A DNA stretch of 13,003 nucleotides from the NCBI GenBank assembly GCA_009602725.1, contig WELB01000064.1, positions 628,473 to 641,475 on the forward strand, read 5' to 3'. Positions 9,881 to 13,003 of the stretch are shown here, in pieces. Position 1 is the first letter of the stretch. Every line of letters starts with the position of its first letter. The position numbers were made by a program, and so were the translations under genes. Below the pieces are notes generated by a model. The model searched no databases. It saw only the letters and a program-made list of their open reading frames with translations, and was not told the origin of the DNA. This DNA comes from Spirogloea muscicola (taxonomy: Eukaryota > Streptophyta > Zygnematophyceae > Spirogloeales > Spirogloeaceae).

Positions 9881-11588
9881 TCAGTCGCCCTCCTCGCACC
9901 GAGCACAGTGGCAGGTGAAGCCGTAGGCGAGGTGCAGGTGCGCCTGGCGTGCAGCACGGCTCATGCTGGCATCCAGGTACGTGATACACAGCTCCTCTCC
10001 TAGGACCACAGCACCAACAGGAGGCCAACTAGAAACACCATAAGCTCTTGCTTCACAAAGAAATTAGAACACCACCCAACACATTGGAAATACACCGTAT
10101 AATTGCCGGCAAATGAGAGCATAGCGAGCAGATGGAACTTGGTACAGAAAGCGAGCAGGAAAAGGCAGTCACCTGCTGCAATATCTTGCAGCGCTTCAAA
10201 GTGTGCAGTTGCATCCTCTGGCCAACTTACGCCGACATTTGGATCTGCGAAGGTTAATATGGTAAGGTGGTTACCTCCAGCCATGCACTTGCCCATGCAC
10301 GGATGCCAAGTGAAGTGTCAAAAAAATTTGTCACAGTATGCAAGTTCTCTGCTGGAGGTAGCAACACTGATACTCACCACAACTGTGATTGTACAGGGAC
10401 GGCAGGATGTACACAGCGGTGCCAACGGCCCCCTGCCCAGCAACAGACGCTGCGGCAGCTGCTGACAGCCAGTCGCTGTCGCTACCAAGCAAGCGCACCC
10501 TGGCGACCTGGAATGAGTTAAGATGGAGGCGAGCGAGGACGCTGGTGTACCACTCAAGCGTCAGAAAGCCCAGCGCAGCACTGCCGACTCCACAGCGCAG
10601 TGCTGCCAGCAGCAGCGCGTGCTCCTCGCACCACTGCGGTGGGGGCTGGCCCGGCGGCAGCCTTGCATAGCAGAGCGGGCTGAGAGCCGCCTCCGTTGCC
10701 ACCCCACTCACTACTGCGCACGCCAGTCGCCGGGCCAGGAGCGGGAACTTGACACCATATTCCCTGACAGATGGTGGGTGGTCATTGGGTACACAATCAT
10801 CAGTCAAAAGCAGCACTTGCTCACCAATTGCAAGGCCAAAAAAAGTGCATGTCAATCCCACCAGAACAGATTCGATAATGGGCATTTTATTGGAAGAGAT
10901 CAGGTGTATGTGGACCTCTTACTGCCCAGATTGTGCATGAATGAAGAGAACAACTTGATAGGAAAGGACCTGCTGTCGGTGGTGGCTCACATGTGCAGAC
11001 TCGCCTGCAATGGCGGTAATATGTTGCCCAGTTGCAAGCTCGCTCAATGGTCAGGAAGGCTGGCTCCGCAGCACCCAGGCATGCTGTGCTGCAGTATAGA
11101 GCCGCATCGCCTCCACCATCCATGCGGCCATCTTGGCAAGGCATTGTGAGCTTGCTAGGGTTGAGCTCGCTTGGCGAAGGGTGCTCCATGCTGGCGCTGC
11201 CGCTTACAGGTAGCTGCCTCAAGCAGCGGTAGCAAACCTGGCAAGACGTGATGTTGGAGGCTTCAGATCACGCCTGCTCCACCAGCAAGCGCATGTACTT
11301 CATGCAGGTCGACAAAATGCTTGAGTTGAAAGATTCTCCAAGAGATGCCAATGGGGTGCTGTCAGAGCATCCTTGCATGCCCCAGACTGCCATGACACAG
11401 TTTGGCGGTGCTGGATCGCCAAAAGCTGTGGCGCAACTCAGGAGGGTCTCTGACCTCTCCAACGGCGTCCAGGGTAGGGTGCGCAACCACTGGCGTCGCC
11501 ATGTGAATAAGCTGGCCAGCCGCGATGTCGGCGGCGGCGAAAAGGCCCCGACCGGCCTTGGGGCTAGGGCCCGCTCTCAGAGGCAGAT
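9881..11588 (-). CDS. ATXR4/SDG38-like SET-domain protein, N terminus unresolved
   Basis: Putative protein-lysine methyltransferase; substrate unknown. Exons in transcript order: 11588-11455 (start uncertain; 11563 is an alternative), 11237-11005, 10763-10378, 10244-10173, 9999-9881 (TGA at 9883-9881). About 313 residues are resolved against roughly 325 in Arabidopsis ATXR4 (SDG38). N-terminal SET part: KAGRGLFAAADIAAGQLIHM. An inserted MYND-like cysteine region follows (CYRC and, about 45 residues later, YCSTAC). Core SET motifs are LEWYTSVLARLHLNSF, GAVGTAVYILPSLYNHSCDPN and GEELCITYLDASM, and the post-SET zinc cysteines are GFTCHCARC, just before the stop. The Asp codon of NHSCDPN is split by a phase-1 intron. 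Intron 10764-11004 fits only as GC-AG (CAG|GCGAGT), giving HCREYGVKFPLLARRL, which matches the family spacing. No in-frame Met lies in the first resolved exon, because a stop sits just upstream, so at least one 5' exon is missing. Motif order and spacing make the family call firm. Confidence 0.88.
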
Positions 11589-11931
11589 CTGCTCACAGAG
11601 CGTAAAATAATCACATCAGCACTAAGTTGCCACACTCCTGAGCTTGTGTTAGGACTCTTCTAAACAAGGTTCAGCCTTCAGAGGAGGCACTGCATTTGAG
11701 CACTTTGAGAACTTGGCTACTTTGATTGAAGTAGTGGACGCGGCCACTGAGAAATGCAGTCTTTGACTTGTAAGTCCAAGGGAGCAGACCGGCTCTGGCG
11801 CTTGCTTTTGCGACGTGCTGTTTTGCATATATGCACAAACCATTATAATAATCAAGCTGCGAGGGTAGCTAGGGCTTGTGCCTGCAGTGTGGTCAAGACC
11901 TCCAGCTGATTGTCATCAGGTTCTGATATAC

Positions 11932-12035
11932 GCGCCTTTGGTGAGCTCCCGGAAGAAGGCCGCTGCGGCTTCGGTGAAGACGAGCCGGCCCGGCGCCTGC
12001 TTGATGGTCGAGCCTGAGGGACTGTAGCGTGGTGA
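11932..12035 (-). other. Possible exon of unknown identity
   Basis: A short stop-bounded minus frame reads STIKQAPGRLVFTEAAAAFF then RELTKGA, with very high GC at third positions and a hydrophobic, helix-like composition. It has possible acceptors near 12023 or 12015 and a phase-2 donor GTATAT at 11931. Phase 2 would fit the alternative SET-gene acceptor just before 11563. I do not recognise the peptide. Other frames here are also fairly GC-rich and open, so it may be chance. Confidence 0.25.
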
Positions 12036-12236
12036 TCAGCGGCAGCACCATTGGCGCCCAAGACGGGACCGCTTGCCTCCTCTGCGGCTCTGCGGCTGGG
12101 CTGCAGGACTGGATACATTTCTAGCACTTCCGGCTATTCAGAGCGACAGCTCCACAGTCTGACAATCAGAGAATGGCTTAATATACCAATTTAGAATTCT
12201 GGTTTGGAACTACAACAGGGCTCAGGACTGACTGAC

Positions 12237-12516
12237 CTCTGAGGGGCCCATCCTGGCAAGCCCTTGGGAATGCCCTCGCCGTGGCCGCTCGCCATTGGAC
12301 CAGAACGGGCCCGGCAGCGACGCCTCTGCCCGGGGGGTAAAGCGGCGGCTCGGCCAACGGCGGCGGCCATAGCGGCGACGGCGACGGAGGTGGATTGGCG
12401 GCGGCGTCCCTCTGTGAGGCAAGCCCTGGACGGTCATCGAGGCGGCGTCGGCGGCGGTGGCCGAGCTCCGCCTCCACCCGACGCGGAGGCCGGGCCTTCA
12501 CAAGTGCCCGTAGCAT
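12237..12516 (-). other. Candidate first exon of the SET gene with a presequence-like N terminus
   Basis: An ATG at 12516-12514 follows GCC-repeat-rich sequence, as in eIF3b, and begins MLRALVKARPPRRVEAELG, an Arg-rich start with no acidic residue before position 15, like an organelle presequence. The frame stays open to a candidate donor GTCAGT at 12236 in phase 1, which fits the phase-1 acceptor before 11588 across an intron of about 648 nt, longer than others here. All frames are stop-poor in this GC-rich island, so openness alone is weak evidence. A competing start is the Ser-rich frame near 11850-11690. Confidence 0.25.
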
Positions 12517-12680
12517 CTCCCTCCGCAACCGCCGCCGCCGCCGCCCCCGCCGCCGCCGCTGTTCGCGGCACGCCGGCAGGGCCAGGATGCATGGCCAAGC
12601 TGCGGCGGAGGGGCCGGGAGGGCGAGCTCCCAAGCTGGCCAGCCCGGCCAAGTGGGAGCCAAGAGGGAGCAAAGTCACCC
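12290..12680. other. GC-rich island with degenerate GCC/CGG repeats
   Basis: Strongly GC-rich stretch with imperfect trinucleotide repeats, densest at 12531-12559 (about nine GCC units with one interruption). Long open frames occur on both strands because stops are rare. It resembles the GC-rich 5' end of eIF3b and probably marks a promoter or first-exon zone, perhaps shared by the SET gene (minus) and a gene starting near 12816 (plus). Confidence 0.5.
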
Positions 12681-12815
12681 GGTCACTGCGGATTGTCGCT
12701 GTGCCCCTAGATTGTATGCTGATTGAGCAGGTTGTGTTAACTAAGCATACTCAGCAAACTGGTCGATCTTCTCAAACCACCAAGGTACTATCAAGAGATA
12801 ATGTCGATCTCCAAG

Positions 12816-12953
12816 ATGGCTGAGCTTCGACTGTCATCGGCCACGTGCTCGCCCTCAGGTCGCCTCCTGGCCAGCGCCGACGCCGCAAGCCAGCCATGGC
12901 CATGGCGGCCTCGCCGGCCTGGCCCGCCGCCGCAGCCGCCGCCGGCACCGCCG

Positions 12954-13003
<50 letters not shown>
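12816..13003 (+). CDS. Possible N terminus of a WD-repeat protein, 3'-partial
   Basis: An ATG at 12816 begins MAELRLSSATCSPSGRLLAS followed by AD. An in-frame ATG at 12801 would add five residues. The C-SP-G-LLAS pattern is like a WD40 strand (typically FSPDGRLLAS), and a start directly with LSS..C.SP.G..LAS recalls WRAP73/WDR8-type proteins. After ASAD the frame runs into Pro/Arg-rich low-complexity sequence and then the T run, so an intron probably begins soon after, or the contig end is unreliable. The stretch is too short for a firm family call. It would be divergent from the SET gene. Confidence 0.3.
12955..13003. repeat. 49-base poly(T) run at the window end
   Basis: An uninterrupted run of T reaches the last base, right after a GCC-rich segment. 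It may be a contig-end artefact or a genuine homopolymer; as poly(A) on the minus strand it could also be the tail of a retroposed copy extending beyond the window. Its true length cannot be known from here. Confidence 0.95.

Noticed and set aside
10245-10377. Minus frame with SLGIRAWASAWLE as an extra SET-gene exon
   Set aside because: Including it would break the NHSC-DPN motif; splicing 10378 to 10244 restores the motif exactly, so this segment is intron.
12178-12823. Long overlapping frames on both strands in the GC-rich island
   Set aside because: Arg/Pro/Ala-rich translations in every frame reflect a shortage of stop codons in GC-rich sequence. Only the minus ATG at 12516 was kept, as a weak candidate exon.
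1-13003. CRISPR array, operon, prophage, tRNA or rRNA genes, transposase
   Set aside because: No regularly spaced repeats, cloverleaf, rRNA-like or transposase-like sequence was seen, and the spliced gene structure shows nuclear eukaryotic DNA.

Overview
The window is eukaryotic nuclear DNA. It holds three clearly recognisable, intron-rich protein genes plus the possible start of a fourth. The coding exons are GC-rich, the introns are short (about 100-340 nt) and less GC-rich, and donors are mostly GTGAG/GTAAG-like. The closest matches I recognise are plant-type families: short-form tRNase Z like Arabidopsis TRZ1/TRZ2, eIF3b, and an ATXR4/SDG38-like SET protein. This, with UGUAA-like poly(A) signals and GCC-rich 5' ends, suggests a green alga, perhaps a trebouxiophyte. 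The lineage is an inference from family resemblance and gene style; I ran no search.

Layout. (1) Positions 2-2908, plus strand: a tRNase Z gene, nine exons visible, 5' end cut by the window edge. (2) Positions 2909-3693: a tail-to-tail intergenic stretch with no gene I can support. (3) Positions 3694-8320, minus strand: a complete eIF3b gene, 12 exons, about 747 residues, whose parts join in frame with no gap. (4) Positions 8321-9880: the eIF3b 5' UTR and promoter (GCC repeats, a telo-box-like element, one N), a speculative small plus-strand gene, and a long hairpin just past the next gene's stop. (5) Positions 9881-about 11588, minus strand: an ATXR4/SDG38-like SET-domain gene, five exons resolved and the N terminus unresolved. 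One of its introns appears to be GC-AG. (6) Positions 11600-13003: candidate 5' exons of the SET gene, a GC-rich island, a possible WD-repeat protein start on the plus strand, and a 49-T run at the window end.

The genes do not form a functional cluster. tRNase Z (tRNA 3' maturation) and eIF3b (translation initiation) are housekeeping genes in convergent orientation, and the SET gene is a putative protein methyltransferase. I found no undescribed multi-gene system. The points most worth checking are gene-structure features: the all-phase-0 introns of the tRNase Z gene, the GC-AG intron, the enlarged segment between the zinc-ligand pairs of the SET protein, and the 3'-flank hairpin.
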